The notes beneath the pieces are model-generated. The model searched no databases. It worked only from the letters and a program-made list of their open reading frames with translations, and had not been told where the DNA came from. From NCBI RefSeq assembly GCF_018476885.1, contig NZ_JAHCVJ010000004.1, positions 186,001 to 250,000 on the forward strand: a DNA stretch of 64,000 nt. Direction: 5' to 3'. Each line of letters opens with the position of its first letter. The first letter of the stretch is position 1. This DNA comes from Geoanaerobacter pelophilus. GTDB taxonomy: Bacteria > Desulfobacterota > Desulfuromonadia > Geobacterales > DSM-12255. A program made the position numbers and the translations under genes. Below, in pieces: positions 1 through 7,220 of the stretch.

Positions 1-44
1 ATCATCTGAGCTTGCTTCATGATGTGGGCTAAACCTTTTGACAT
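1..44 (-). CDS. ebfC: YbaB/EbfC nucleoid-associated protein, N-terminal fragment
   Basis: Only the first 14 codons lie inside the window; the gene runs off the left edge. The visible start MSKGLAHIMKQAQM matches the typical N-terminus of the YbaB/EbfC family of small DNA-binding proteins. An AGGAG ribosome site sits upstream of the ATG at 44. An alternative upstream ATG at 49 is excluded because its frame meets a stop after six codons. It follows dnaX on the same strand, as in many bacteria where dnaX-ybaB-recR form an operon. The assignment rests on few residues plus synteny. Confidence 0.75.
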   Translation of the reverse strand, partial: MSKGLAHIMKQAQM

Positions 45-98
45 GCCATATTCTCCTGTTCTGTGAGTAGTAAGCTTCATGCAAAGCTTGTAAAATGA

Positions 99-1820
99 CT
101 ATTTTAGCGGCTCAATCTTCCCTATCTGGCTGCCAAACAGCTCTACTGCCGCCTGGACCAACGGATTAGCCTTAGCTGTCTCTTCTAGCTGCCGAGAGCG
201 CTCGGCACGATCAAGGCTTTTTTTTTCCGAAATGCTCATTGGAGCGTCACCGGCAACAGTACTGGATGTTTTCAAACGCACCGTCGTCGCAGCGCCAAAA
301 TGCTGCTTTGCCAATCCATTCAGGTCGGCGAGTATCCCTGGAGAGTTGAGCGCACTGTAATGAAAAGAGTTGAGCGGGAAAGTGATTTCCAGGGCACCGT
401 CTGTGGCAACGACAGGTCGTGCATCTTCCAGCAGCGACCCGATCATCGGCTTCTCCCTGCTGATCCACTCCACAAAACCTGACCAATCAGCGACAAAAGA
501 CAATGCCTCCCCAGGTGCCGCACTGGAAACGGCACGAGAAGGCTCTTCCTTTGCGACAACAGGCGTCGCAGGAGGAGAAAGTTCTTTTGCAGGTGGGCGG
601 TTGACAGGGGGCAGCTGTCGAGGAGCTGCTTCACGTGCCCATGCCGGCGGAGGAGAAGCGACCATCCCGGTTGCCGACATTGCGCCACGCAAGCCATCAA
701 GACGCGACAGCAGTTCCTGGGCAGGAAGCACCGGCACAAGCATGGCCATCTTGAGCAATGCCATCTCCAGGATAAGCCTCGGGAAACCAGTTTGGGCCAT
801 ATCACTTTCAGCTTTAATCAGCAGAGCCACATGGCGATAAAGATCAGCAAGTTCAACCAACTGGGCCTGTCCGTGAATCTCATTTAGTTCAACTTCGGAA
901 AGTTCCGCATACTCCGAGATATCGCCAACGGCCTTACTGAGTGTTATCAGACGAAAATGCTCAACCAGCTCCTGGCAAAACTGCCTTATATTGTAGCCAT
1001 TTGCATCAACCTGCTTCACTATTTCAAGCAATAATCGCGAATCCCGGCTAAAAACCGATTGCGATGCCTTGACCAGCAGGCGCCGATCGACAACCCCCAA
1101 CAGAGCGACAACATCCTCTTCGGAAACTGTGGTACCGCAAAACGCAAGTACCTGATCAAGCGTTGACAGGGAGTCTCGCATACTCCCGTCGCCCTTACGG
1201 CCAACCATTGCCAGTGAGGCATCGGAAATTGCAACCCCCTCTTGATCAACGATATAACGAAGACGGGAAACCACGACAGGCAGGGCAATCCGCCTGAAAT
1301 CAAATCTTTGGCAGCGAGAAAGGATCGTTATCGGGACTTTGTGAGGTTCAGTGGTGGCAAAAATGAATTTTACGTGCGACGGGGGCTCTTCCAGGGTCTT
1401 GAGCAGGGCGTTGAAGGCACTGGTTGAGAGCATATGCACTTCATCAATGATGAATATCTTGGAGCGAAGCCTTGACGGAAGGTATTTGACGTTATCCCGC
1501 AGTTCACGAACATCGTCAACACCAGTATTTGAGGCGCCATCGATTTCGATGACATCAACCGCTACGCCAGAAGTTATCTCCTCACAGGCAGGACAAGCAT
1601 TGCATGGTTCAACCGCCGGTCCATGCTCGCAGGTAAGGGCCTTTGCCAAAATCCTGGCAGCGCTGGTCTTGCCAACCCCCCTGGCGCCGGTGAACAGGAA
1701 TGCGTGGGCAACCCGACCGGTTTGAATCGCATTCTGCAGGGTCTGACTGACATGTTCCTGGCCTACCAGATCACTGAAGAGCAGAGGCCGCCATTTTCGA
1801 GCTAGTACAAGGTATGACAC
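99..1820 (-). CDS. dnaX: DNA polymerase III subunit gamma/tau (DnaX)
   Basis: Clamp-loader ATPase subunit that loads the beta clamp and, in the tau form, bridges to the polymerase and DnaB. I chose the GTG at 1820 (573 aa, starting VSYLVLARKWRP), which matches the usual DnaX N-terminus and has a GGCAGGA-like ribosome site. A longer ATG-initiated frame would run into the SRP RNA gene. Visible motifs: Walker A GARGVGKT at about 45-52, zinc-binding Cys at 64, 73, 76 and 79, and DEVHM at 126-130. A proline/alanine-rich linker near 400-450 precedes the tau-specific C-terminus. ffs lies upstream and ebfC downstream on the same strand. An A9 tract followed by a hairpin near codon 532 may cause slippage (separate entry). 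Confidence 0.95.
   Translation of the reverse strand: MSYLVLARKWRPLLFSDLVGQEHVSQTLQNAIQTGRVAHAFLFTGARGVGKTSAARILAKALTCEHGPAVEPCNACPACEEITSGVAVDVIEIDGASNTGVDDVRELRDNVKYLPSRLRSKIFIIDEVHMLSTSAFNALLKTLEEPPSHVKFIFATTEPHKVPITILSRCQRFDFRRIALPVVVSRLRYIVDQEGVAISDASLAMVGRKGDGSMRDSLSTLDQVLAFCGTTVSEEDVVALLGVVDRRLLVKASQSVFSRDSRLLLEIVKQVDANGYNIRQFCQELVEHFRLITLSKAVGDISEYAELSEVELNEIHGQAQLVELADLYRHVALLIKAESDMAQTGFPRLILEMALLKMAMLVPVLPAQELLSRLDGLRGAMSATGMVASPPPAWAREAAPRQLPPVNRPPAKELSPPATPVVAKEEPSRAVSSAAPGEALSFVADWSGFVEWISREKPMIGSLLEDARPVVATDGALEITFPLNSFHYSALNSPGILADLNGLAKQHFGAATTVRLKTSSTVAGDAPMSISEKKSLDRAERSRQLEETAKANPLVQAAVELFGSQIGKIEPLK
191..227 (-). promoter_or_regulatory. Possible programmed slippage site near the 3' end of dnaX
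   Basis: On the coding strand GAA AAA AAA AGC contains nine consecutive A (226-218). Eleven bases further on is a perfect 6-bp stem with a 4-nt loop (GCCGAG/CTCGGC, 206-191). A -1 shift on the A tract reads AAG CCT TGA and stops at once, losing about 37 C-terminal residues. Known dnaX genes use A-rich slippery sites (E. coli ribosomal -1 frameshifting, Thermus transcriptional slippage) to make a shorter gamma subunit. Here the site is much closer to the C-terminus than in those cases, so functional frameshifting is an inference. Confidence 0.4.
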
Positions 1821-1876
1821 GCTATCCTGCCTCGCTTGATTCCGGGAGTCCTGAAAAATCCGCATACAGAAAAAAC

Positions 1877-2006
1877 TTTGCGGATACAGCTGATAGCTGG
1901 GCTGCCCCACGGCACACGGAGTGGGTTACTGCCGCTGCTTCCTTCCGGACCTGACGGGGTTCATAACCTTCCATTGCGTGGGACCCAGCTATCAGCTGTA
2001 TCCGCA
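1877..2006 (-). ncRNA. ffs: Signal recognition particle RNA (4.5S type)
   Basis: On the minus strand the apical domain has the conserved SRP core around GTCAGGTCCGGAAGGAAGCA, within 1936-1965. The ends pair over a long helix: GCGGATACAGCTGATAGCTG from the right arm is the exact complement of the left arm (1880-1901 against 1984-2005). Six T residues at 1870-1876 follow the helix, so it probably also serves as its own intrinsic terminator. The RNA scaffolds Ffh for co-translational membrane targeting. It lies about 60 bases upstream of dnaX; the tRNA-Ser now at 40.4 kb was presumably its original upstream neighbour. Confidence 0.95.
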
Positions 2007-2046
2007 AGGGTCTTACAGGGGGCGCCTGTTCGGCGCGTTGAGGGCG

Positions 2047-2062
2047 AATATGGCGAGAGAGT
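2047..2062. other. Candidate left attachment site (attL) of the island
   Basis: The minus strand here reads CTCTCTCGCCAT, which resembles CTCTCTCCGCCAT at the 3' end of tRNA-Ser (40358-40370), differing by one C. It lies between ffs and the leftmost island gene, about 65 bases from paired integrase-arm-like motifs. The match is short and imperfect, so the exact crossover is uncertain; the junction being within roughly 2010-2125 is better supported than this precise site. Confidence 0.35.
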
Positions 2063-2125
2063 CCATCGAACTACGGACTCAACCTACTGATATAAAAAAG
2101 AACCGGTAGGCCGCCTGAATGTTGC

Positions 2126-2147
2126 TACCACAAAAAATACCACAAAA
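2126..2147 (-). promoter_or_regulatory. Left integrase arm-type repeats
   Basis: Two direct copies of TACCACAAAA, starting at 2126 and 2138 (12-base period), lie just inside the left end of the island. Their complement TTTTGTGGTA matches the motifs upstream of the integrase gene at the right end. Mirror-image arm motifs at both ends are expected for the P and P' arms of an integrated tyrosine-recombinase element. Binding by this integrase is inferred. Confidence 0.5.
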
Positions 2148-2289
2148 GAATCAAGTGGCCATTTAATGGAATACTTTCTTTACCATAAGGAGGGCTTGTT
2201 GGGCAAGCACAATTCAGCCATTTATCAAGTCACAGCCCGACAGAGTGTGATTAACCTTCTGACACCAGACAAAATCCGGGGAGGTTCAT

Positions 2290-2592
2290 ATGTCAAATAC
2301 CATTAAATACTATGACGCCCAACAATGGTTAAGAGAAACACAACCAAAACGGGCAAAGCTCCCGGCAGTGCTGGTCGGCCTCTGTTTCTTGGGAACATTC
2401 TGGTACTGGGCCATCGGCATCGCCTGCATCTCGCTGCCGTACATCCTGATGGACCGTGTGCAGGTGCGGCTCTATCATGGCTACGTGAAGGGGAAACCGT
2501 TCTGGACGCTGATCAAATATGCCTTCTCCGGCACGGACTATCGCCCCTGTTATGTCCCATGGTGGTACTGGCGCTGGTACTACTGGTGGTAG
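2290..2592 (+). CDS. Small Trp/Tyr-rich membrane protein (shorter paralogue)
   Basis: A 100-aa protein of unrecognised family. A GGGGAGG ribosome site precedes the ATG. It has hydrophobic segments around residues 25-50 and ends in an unusual aromatic tail (PWWYWRWYYWW). It is closely related to the protein encoded on the opposite strand at 33649-33990, with the same FWYWAIGIACISLPYILMDR core. Compared with that copy it lacks about 16 residues (AIFVTLLTSAVAGLLV), removing most of the first membrane segment; short GCTGGTCGG-like repeats flank the gap. Only the element's left end lies upstream. It may be a decayed copy or a variant with altered topology. Function unknown. Confidence 0.7.
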   Translation: MSNTIKYYDAQQWLRETQPKRAKLPAVLVGLCFLGTFWYWAIGIACISLPYILMDRVQVRLYHGYVKGKPFWTLIKYAFSGTDYRPCYVPWWYWRWYYWW

Positions 2593-2631
2593 ACAACATA
2601 GTGGCCGTATTTGTGATGGGGTCAGAGTTGA

Positions 2632-2674
2632 ACCCATTAACTCCACTTTATTGAAAAATGTGGAGTTAATGGGT
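2632..2674. repeat. Perfect 15-bp inverted repeat between convergent genes
   Basis: ACCCATTAACTCCAC (2632-2646) is exactly complementary to GTGGAGTTAATGGGT (2660-2674) with a 13-base A/T-rich loop. It lies between two convergent genes ending at 2592 and 2717. There is no T tract directly after either arm, so it is not a classical intrinsic terminator. The flanking GGGGTCAGAGTTGAACC resembles REP-like palindromes. It may still act as a bidirectional transcript end or be a REP/MITE remnant. Confidence 0.6.
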
Positions 2675-2716
2675 CGGTTCACCATACTCTCCCAATACTT
2701 CTTTACATGTCCCGAG

Positions 2717-4027
2717 TTACCAATAACTATTACCTGATTCCGCAGTTCTCTCCTCCGGCGTTTTCCAAGCTGCGAGCCACTGCAGGGCGTCAGTGCTATC
2801 GATCAATGTTCGGGCCTGAGCCAGTCGTTCCAGGACAACAGCTTTCTGTTCCTCCTCCAAATTGGCGGCTCTTTTCTCGACATCGGCAAAGAAATCCTCA
2901 AGCCCTTTTGCCTCCACCCAGGCCTTGATGATTTCGGTCAACTCTTCCCTACTGTCTTTGATCGCCTTGACCCGCCGACGCTCTTCCTCTTCCCGGCGCC
3001 AGATTATCTGTTTGGCCTCCCACTCCTGACGTTCGATTTCAGCCTTGCGTTCACCTTCTTCAACAAGTTGGACAATGGTGGCAGCTTCCCGTTTCAGTTC
3101 CTTGACGATTGCCGACAGCTTCCCGGGAAAATCTCCTTCTTTCGTCTCTCGCCACTGCCGTTTCCAGTCTGCCCTCTGATATGGAGAGTATGCCTGAATG
3201 CATAATCTTCCGCTGGGAAGATCATGCATACTTGTCCATGAAAAGCTTTCATACCGTCTCTGTTTCCTGACAGGCAGTTCCGAAACGCGGACGTATTTTC
3301 CGTCCTGGTACTTCGCTTCGACATTCTCGCTCATCTCAAAAATTGTCAATCCGATCAAGACGGTGCCGATGGTGACGATAGTATCTCGCGAAGGACTCCA
3401 GAGGTCGGAATAATTACGATCCCGTCCTCCCTTTTCACGCTCATCGACGCCATACCGTCGCAGGGACAAGCCGTGTCTCTCGAATGCGACTGTATGGCCG
3501 CGCTCTTCAAAGAGCAGGAACAATTCGTTCGCCACATCCAAGGCTCGACTGCATGTCTGCTTGGATGCGATGACATCCACCATGAGTCGTTTGCTTGGCC
3601 TCAGGTAACCGTTGCTGGTTTCGCGTGCTTCGTCGAAATACTGCTGCGCTCCCTGCAAAAGCGGGTGGCGCTCGGGCAGTTCGCTCCGATCACGCAGCCT
3701 CGACTTCCTTTTCCGGGGCGGCTTCGGTATAGGCAGTTTCGCGCGCCGGGCCTGGCCATACCGATTCCATTCCAATTCATCGCCAGGTTCAGCTTCCGGT
3801 AACGGCGGTTGCTTGGACACTTTACCAACGGCAAGCTTTGCCCAATAGCCCCTTTCGGGACGGGGGACATTCAGCCAAGTACAGACACGTGCCAAAAAGC
3901 TCGATGATACCTTGTATCGCAGTGCGACCGTGGTCATCGGTTCCGCCCAGACCTCTTTATACAACTGCTCCCGGCTTACTGGGGTTTTGCTATCGCAGGA
4001 TGGATTCTTTTCTTCTTCCATAGTCAC
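2717..4027 (-). CDS. Unassigned protein with conserved N-terminal HTH-like domain
   Basis: A 436-aa protein. Residues about 18-65 have the pattern SREQLYKEVWAEPMTTVALR followed by a segment ending in LNVPRPERGYWAKL. I recognise this as a conserved N-terminal, probably helix-turn-helix, module of uncharacterised proteins. The middle (about 150-290) holds mixed helices and strands; about 300-400 is rich in Glu, Arg and Lys and probably coiled coil. No catalytic motif is evident. It lies in the island's left part, ahead of the peptidase/MBL/nuclease cassette on the same strand but not overlapping it. A DNA-binding role is inferred only from the N-terminus. Confidence 0.75.
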   Translation of the reverse strand: MTMEEEKNPSCDSKTPVSREQLYKEVWAEPMTTVALRYKVSSSFLARVCTWLNVPRPERGYWAKLAVGKVSKQPPLPEAEPGDELEWNRYGQARRAKLPIPKPPRKRKSRLRDRSELPERHPLLQGAQQYFDEARETSNGYLRPSKRLMVDVIASKQTCSRALDVANELFLLFEERGHTVAFERHGLSLRRYGVDEREKGGRDRNYSDLWSPSRDTIVTIGTVLIGLTIFEMSENVEAKYQDGKYVRVSELPVRKQRRYESFSWTSMHDLPSGRLCIQAYSPYQRADWKRQWRETKEGDFPGKLSAIVKELKREAATIVQLVEEGERKAEIERQEWEAKQIIWRREEEERRRVKAIKDSREELTEIIKAWVEAKGLEDFFADVEKRAANLEEEQKAVVLERLAQARTLIDSTDALQWLAAWKTPEERTAESGNSYW

Positions 4028-4071
4028 TCGACATGATTTACCGATATTTCAACAAACGACACAATTCTGAA

Positions 4072-4254
4072 TTACGGTTTGATATAGGCATTCAGCCCGA
4101 CAGTAATAGGCTTTACATCAACTTCAGCCGTGGTAACAGCATTGCCACGTGTACTGGCAACTACCAATGTCTTACCGGAAGCTGATGGTGTTGGTTTCTC
4201 CAGATCAATTTCAATGCAGAGCTTATTGCCTTTGATTTCAACTGTCATTGCCAT
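4072..4254 (-). CDS. 60-aa hypothetical protein, last gene of the nuclease cassette
   Basis: I placed the start at the ATG at 4254 because AAGGAA lies at the correct distance; a longer frame would overlap the end of the upstream nuclease gene. The protein reads as alternating beta-strand segments (MAMTVEIKGNKLCIEIDLEK, then TLVVASTRGNAVTT) with no recognised domain. It begins 38 bases after the FokI-like nuclease gene and is probably co-transcribed with it. A small downstream partner such as an inhibitor or accessory subunit is possible, but nothing in the sequence proves it. Confidence 0.6.
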   Translation of the reverse strand: MAMTVEIKGNKLCIEIDLEKPTPSASGKTLVVASTRGNAVTTAEVDVKPITVGLNAYIKP

Positions 4255-4291
4255 GAATTTATTTCCTTGATTGAGGTGATAGAAAATCGTG

Positions 4292-5674
4292 CTAACCGAG
4301 CATTTCTTGAACACTCCTTGATTTCAGTACGCCACTACTGCTAAACAGTCTTTGTAAGGCATCTGGACCAATTGTGATTTGTAGAGGAGACCTCAGCTTT
4401 GCATCAACCATTTCTACAAGTGCTTCTGCTTCAAGAAAAATTACCTCGTTCACGTCTGTTTCCATTTTTATCGACCTAACAAGATCGTCGTGATCTTCAG
4501 CAAATGTGCTTGATATAATCACGTAGTATATGTTTTTGAATGATCTTTTCCGTTTCATTTCCCTGCTTTGCGAAGTGACGTATTCCCTGATTTGACGATC
4601 ATCCGTCCCAATGCTATATCCATTGCCCCTGATTTTGGCATCCCAGAGAATTGCGTAATTAAAATCCTCAGCAAGTGCGATCCCATCAGGTACTCTTCCG
4701 TTTCCTTGACCAAGAAGTTTAGTCTCATAGCCAAGAAGTGTAAAAGCTGCGTTAATATTTTTTTCGAATGCCCTTGGAAGTGAGGTCCCTGAACGAGTGG
4801 CCGCTTCTACCAAAGATGGCTCATGTCTGGCCATGGCGGGAAGAATTGAAATAATAGGCGGTAGATAGCTGTCAGGTAATTTGTCGACACTGTTTATAGG
4901 TACAATGTGTACATTCCCATTATCAATCACAACTGGCTTAACAGGCTGTTGATTAACTGTTTTTTCAAGATTTCCCTTGTACCAGAAAACGTGTTCAACA
5001 CGATAAAGATCAAAAGTCGTCCCGCTGGTAGTAGTGAACAGAACAGCAAGTTCATCATGAATTTGCTTGAAAGCTACATAATCTGAAGAAATGTCATCCG
5101 TAGGCTGCCATATATTAAGGTCTGTCATTGCCTGGACGCTTGTGGTGTAAAATGCTGGCCACGTTTTTCGTTCCTGAATTTGCCAAAAATATGAAAGAAA
5201 GAATGGAATACTTCCAGTTTTAGGAGTGCCGTATTTTGTATTGCCCGAGTTAACCCAGCCTTCACCTATACGCTTAATATAACTGGTAAAAGTTTTAATC
5301 CGGCTTGAAGCGAGAACTTCGCTATCCGGGACAGACAAAGCGCTAATCAGCTCCTGCTTGCATTCTTCAATATCATCAGCGACATTCACAACCATGTTGA
5401 AGAACATCTGGCCTTTTATACCTTTGAATCCCCAGAGTTCATTTTTTTTGTTGATGCTATCAATACTGGACTTGAAATCCTGGACGGGTATTTGGCCATT
5501 AAGAAAACTCGATAATAGCGGTTGCAAAAGTGTTTGAATTACCTCAACACGCTTTACGTCAAGCTCTGCGTCGTCCTCAAGGGGTGTTTTCCCTCCCGCA
5601 ACTGCAGGTGCTTGTAGGTATTCTTGCATTACTTCGACTGCCCGTTGGCGTTGCTTATCATCAAGAATTGGCAT
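4292..5674 (-). CDS. Nuclease with FokI-like PD-(D/E)XK cleavage domain
   Basis: A 460-aa protein. The C-terminal third has VPDGIALAED, then 'AILWDAK', giving Asp330, Asp345 and Lys347. This is the PD...DxK arrangement of the FokI cleavage domain, followed by a GGY-like NGYSIGTDDRQIREYV segment also similar to FokI. The N-terminal two thirds are alpha/beta and unrecognised; they may select the target. There is no DNA methyltransferase beside it, unlike a classical type IIS system. AGGAG precedes the ATG. A 165-base gap separates it from the MBL gene upstream, so it may have its own promoter. The nuclease fold is well supported; target and role are unknown. Confidence 0.8.
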   Translation of the reverse strand: MPILDDKQRQRAVEVMQEYLQAPAVAGGKTPLEDDAELDVKRVEVIQTLLQPLLSSFLNGQIPVQDFKSSIDSINKKNELWGFKGIKGQMFFNMVVNVADDIEECKQELISALSVPDSEVLASSRIKTFTSYIKRIGEGWVNSGNTKYGTPKTGSIPFFLSYFWQIQERKTWPAFYTTSVQAMTDLNIWQPTDDISSDYVAFKQIHDELAVLFTTTSGTTFDLYRVEHVFWYKGNLEKTVNQQPVKPVVIDNGNVHIVPINSVDKLPDSYLPPIISILPAMARHEPSLVEAATRSGTSLPRAFEKNINAAFTLLGYETKLLGQGNGRVPDGIALAEDFNYAILWDAKIRGNGYSIGTDDRQIREYVTSQSREMKRKRSFKNIYYVIISSTFAEDHDDLVRSIKMETDVNEVIFLEAEALVEMVDAKLRSPLQITIGPDALQRLFSSSGVLKSRSVQEMLG

Positions 5675-5839
5675 TGTTTTCTCCTAACAGTTTCTCAAAT
5701 TCAGCAAGAAATCAGACTGATACAGCAGAAATTGCATTGGCGTTAATATCAAAACCAACTTCCCGAAGCCTTTGGCAAAGAACAGTTAGGCCATAAAGTT
5801 GTCTCAAGTACCTACCACGAAAAAGTCAACCAGCAACTA

Positions 5840-7219
5840 TTAGAAACTTATCTGATATTCTACATATAGGTCTGAGATCTTAGTTGCGCCGGCAAACGAT
5901 TCCCATTCAGCTTTGCTAAGCATCCCTTTTGCCTCACCGGAAATATCGTCAAGACTGTCGCTGTCCGACAAGACTACACGTCCCCGCGCTTTCTCTTTCA
6001 AACGCTGCCATAATGGAGGAAACGGGAACTGCCAGCGTTGATCGTTTGCGGTCAACCGATGAACCGGTATCAATGCCACCAAATCCTGATGCGACATTTT
6101 CTCCAGACCGTTAGTCCGCAACGTTGCGTTATGACTGCCGTGGTGGCCAACTTTGTAAAAAACAGTTTTTTCGAACAAGTCATTTATTGTGACGGTTTTT
6201 TCTGTTCCATCGGATTCTTTCACTTTCCACGAAAGCTCCTCCCATGACAACCAGTTGCCGACTTGAGCATCGCCCGGGAAAATCAATACCTTCCCGGATG
6301 CTACCAGTTCGATGGCAAGCGCCAAGGAGGTGTTATTGGTATAACTATCAAGTTGCAATGCCAGCTCACCAGTATAGTTCAGCCAGTCGTAATCAATTCT
6401 TCGCCATTCCTCCTGGTCGTCTTGGTCAAACCCATAACGCTGCCGGAAGTAGTCATCTTCTTTTGCTTGTTCCATGGTAATTCGGAATCTTTCATCAAAA
6501 GGAGAAATACAACCTCCCGACTCAGCAGCTTGTCCTAATGCCGCGACAAAACTCCCGAAGCCATGCCGTCCATCATCGTAGGTTTCTTTTGGAGACAAAA
6601 GTTTCTTGATCATCACTGGATCCCGAGGCGGACCGAGTACGTAAAAACGAACTCCTTTGGCTCCGGCCATCTCCAATGGATGTTTTGTGGAGTCACAGAA
6701 AACCTTCTTGCCTTTATTGAGAATATAGTTCCAAGCATCCTCGACGCCCCCGGCCCGAACGCCGAGCCCTCCCTCAAAACCGAACAGTGCAGAAAGAGCA
6801 TTTTTGAAATGGGCATACTTATCCTCTCCGGGAAGCCGACCTAAAGCCATTTCGAGAGCCATTTTCTGTTTGCCAAGTGTGTTTTTGATTTCAGAGGCTT
6901 CCGGATCGCTTGGGTTTTCCAGCCAAGCAAGCCATACTGTATCGACGGTTATGGTATCAAAAATGTCCTTGGCATCCATGAAACCGGAAATATGGTCCCA
7001 GTGTTGATGGGTCACTGCCAGCACATGAATATGCCCTCCCGTCTCTTCATGGATGTCAGTGACAACTTTCTTCATCAACTCTTTATCGTAATGTTTGCTG
7101 ACGAGCGCTCCGCAATCAATCAGGAGGTAAAAAGGTTTATTTGAAGGCGGAAATTTGAGCAAAAAACAGTCTCCGAGACCTTGGCGATACATTCTTATAG
7201 TGAGTTCGTTAGCTGACAT
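5840..7219 (-). CDS. MBL-fold metallo-hydrolase (ComEC/Rec2-like)
   Basis: Metallo-beta-lactamase fold enzyme of 459 aa from the ATG at 7219, which has GGGAGG upstream and starts one base after the upstream stop; a longer start at 7315 would overlap the peptidase gene. The metal site HQHWDH is at 71-76, with LLIDCG before it (32-37). Later metal-site motifs are FPGDAQ and VGHHGSHNAT, the latter typical of ComEC-type competence hydrolases. No signal peptide or membrane segment, so it is probably cytoplasmic. It appears translationally coupled to the zinc peptidase gene and is followed by the FokI-like nuclease gene. The substrate could be nucleic acid or a nucleotide signal; unproven. Confidence 0.85.
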   Translation of the reverse strand: MSANELTIRMYRQGLGDCFLLKFPPSNKPFYLLIDCGALVSKHYDKELMKKVVTDIHEETGGHIHVLAVTHQHWDHISGFMDAKDIFDTITVDTVWLAWLENPSDPEASEIKNTLGKQKMALEMALGRLPGEDKYAHFKNALSALFGFEGGLGVRAGGVEDAWNYILNKGKKVFCDSTKHPLEMAGAKGVRFYVLGPPRDPVMIKKLLSPKETYDDGRHGFGSFVAALGQAAESGGCISPFDERFRITMEQAKEDDYFRQRYGFDQDDQEEWRRIDYDWLNYTGELALQLDSYTNNTSLALAIELVASGKVLIFPGDAQVGNWLSWEELSWKVKESDGTEKTVTINDLFEKTVFYKVGHHGSHNATLRTNGLEKMSHQDLVALIPVHRLTANDQRWQFPFPPLWQRLKEKARGRVVLSDSDSLDDISGEAKGMLSKAEWESFAGATKISDLYVEYQISF

Positions 7220-7220
7220 A

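Noticed and set aside
1821-1910. Longer dnaX start at an upstream ATG
   Set aside because: The extra 30 residues are encoded inside the SRP RNA and its terminator; the GTG at 1820 gives the conserved N-terminus and has a ribosome site.
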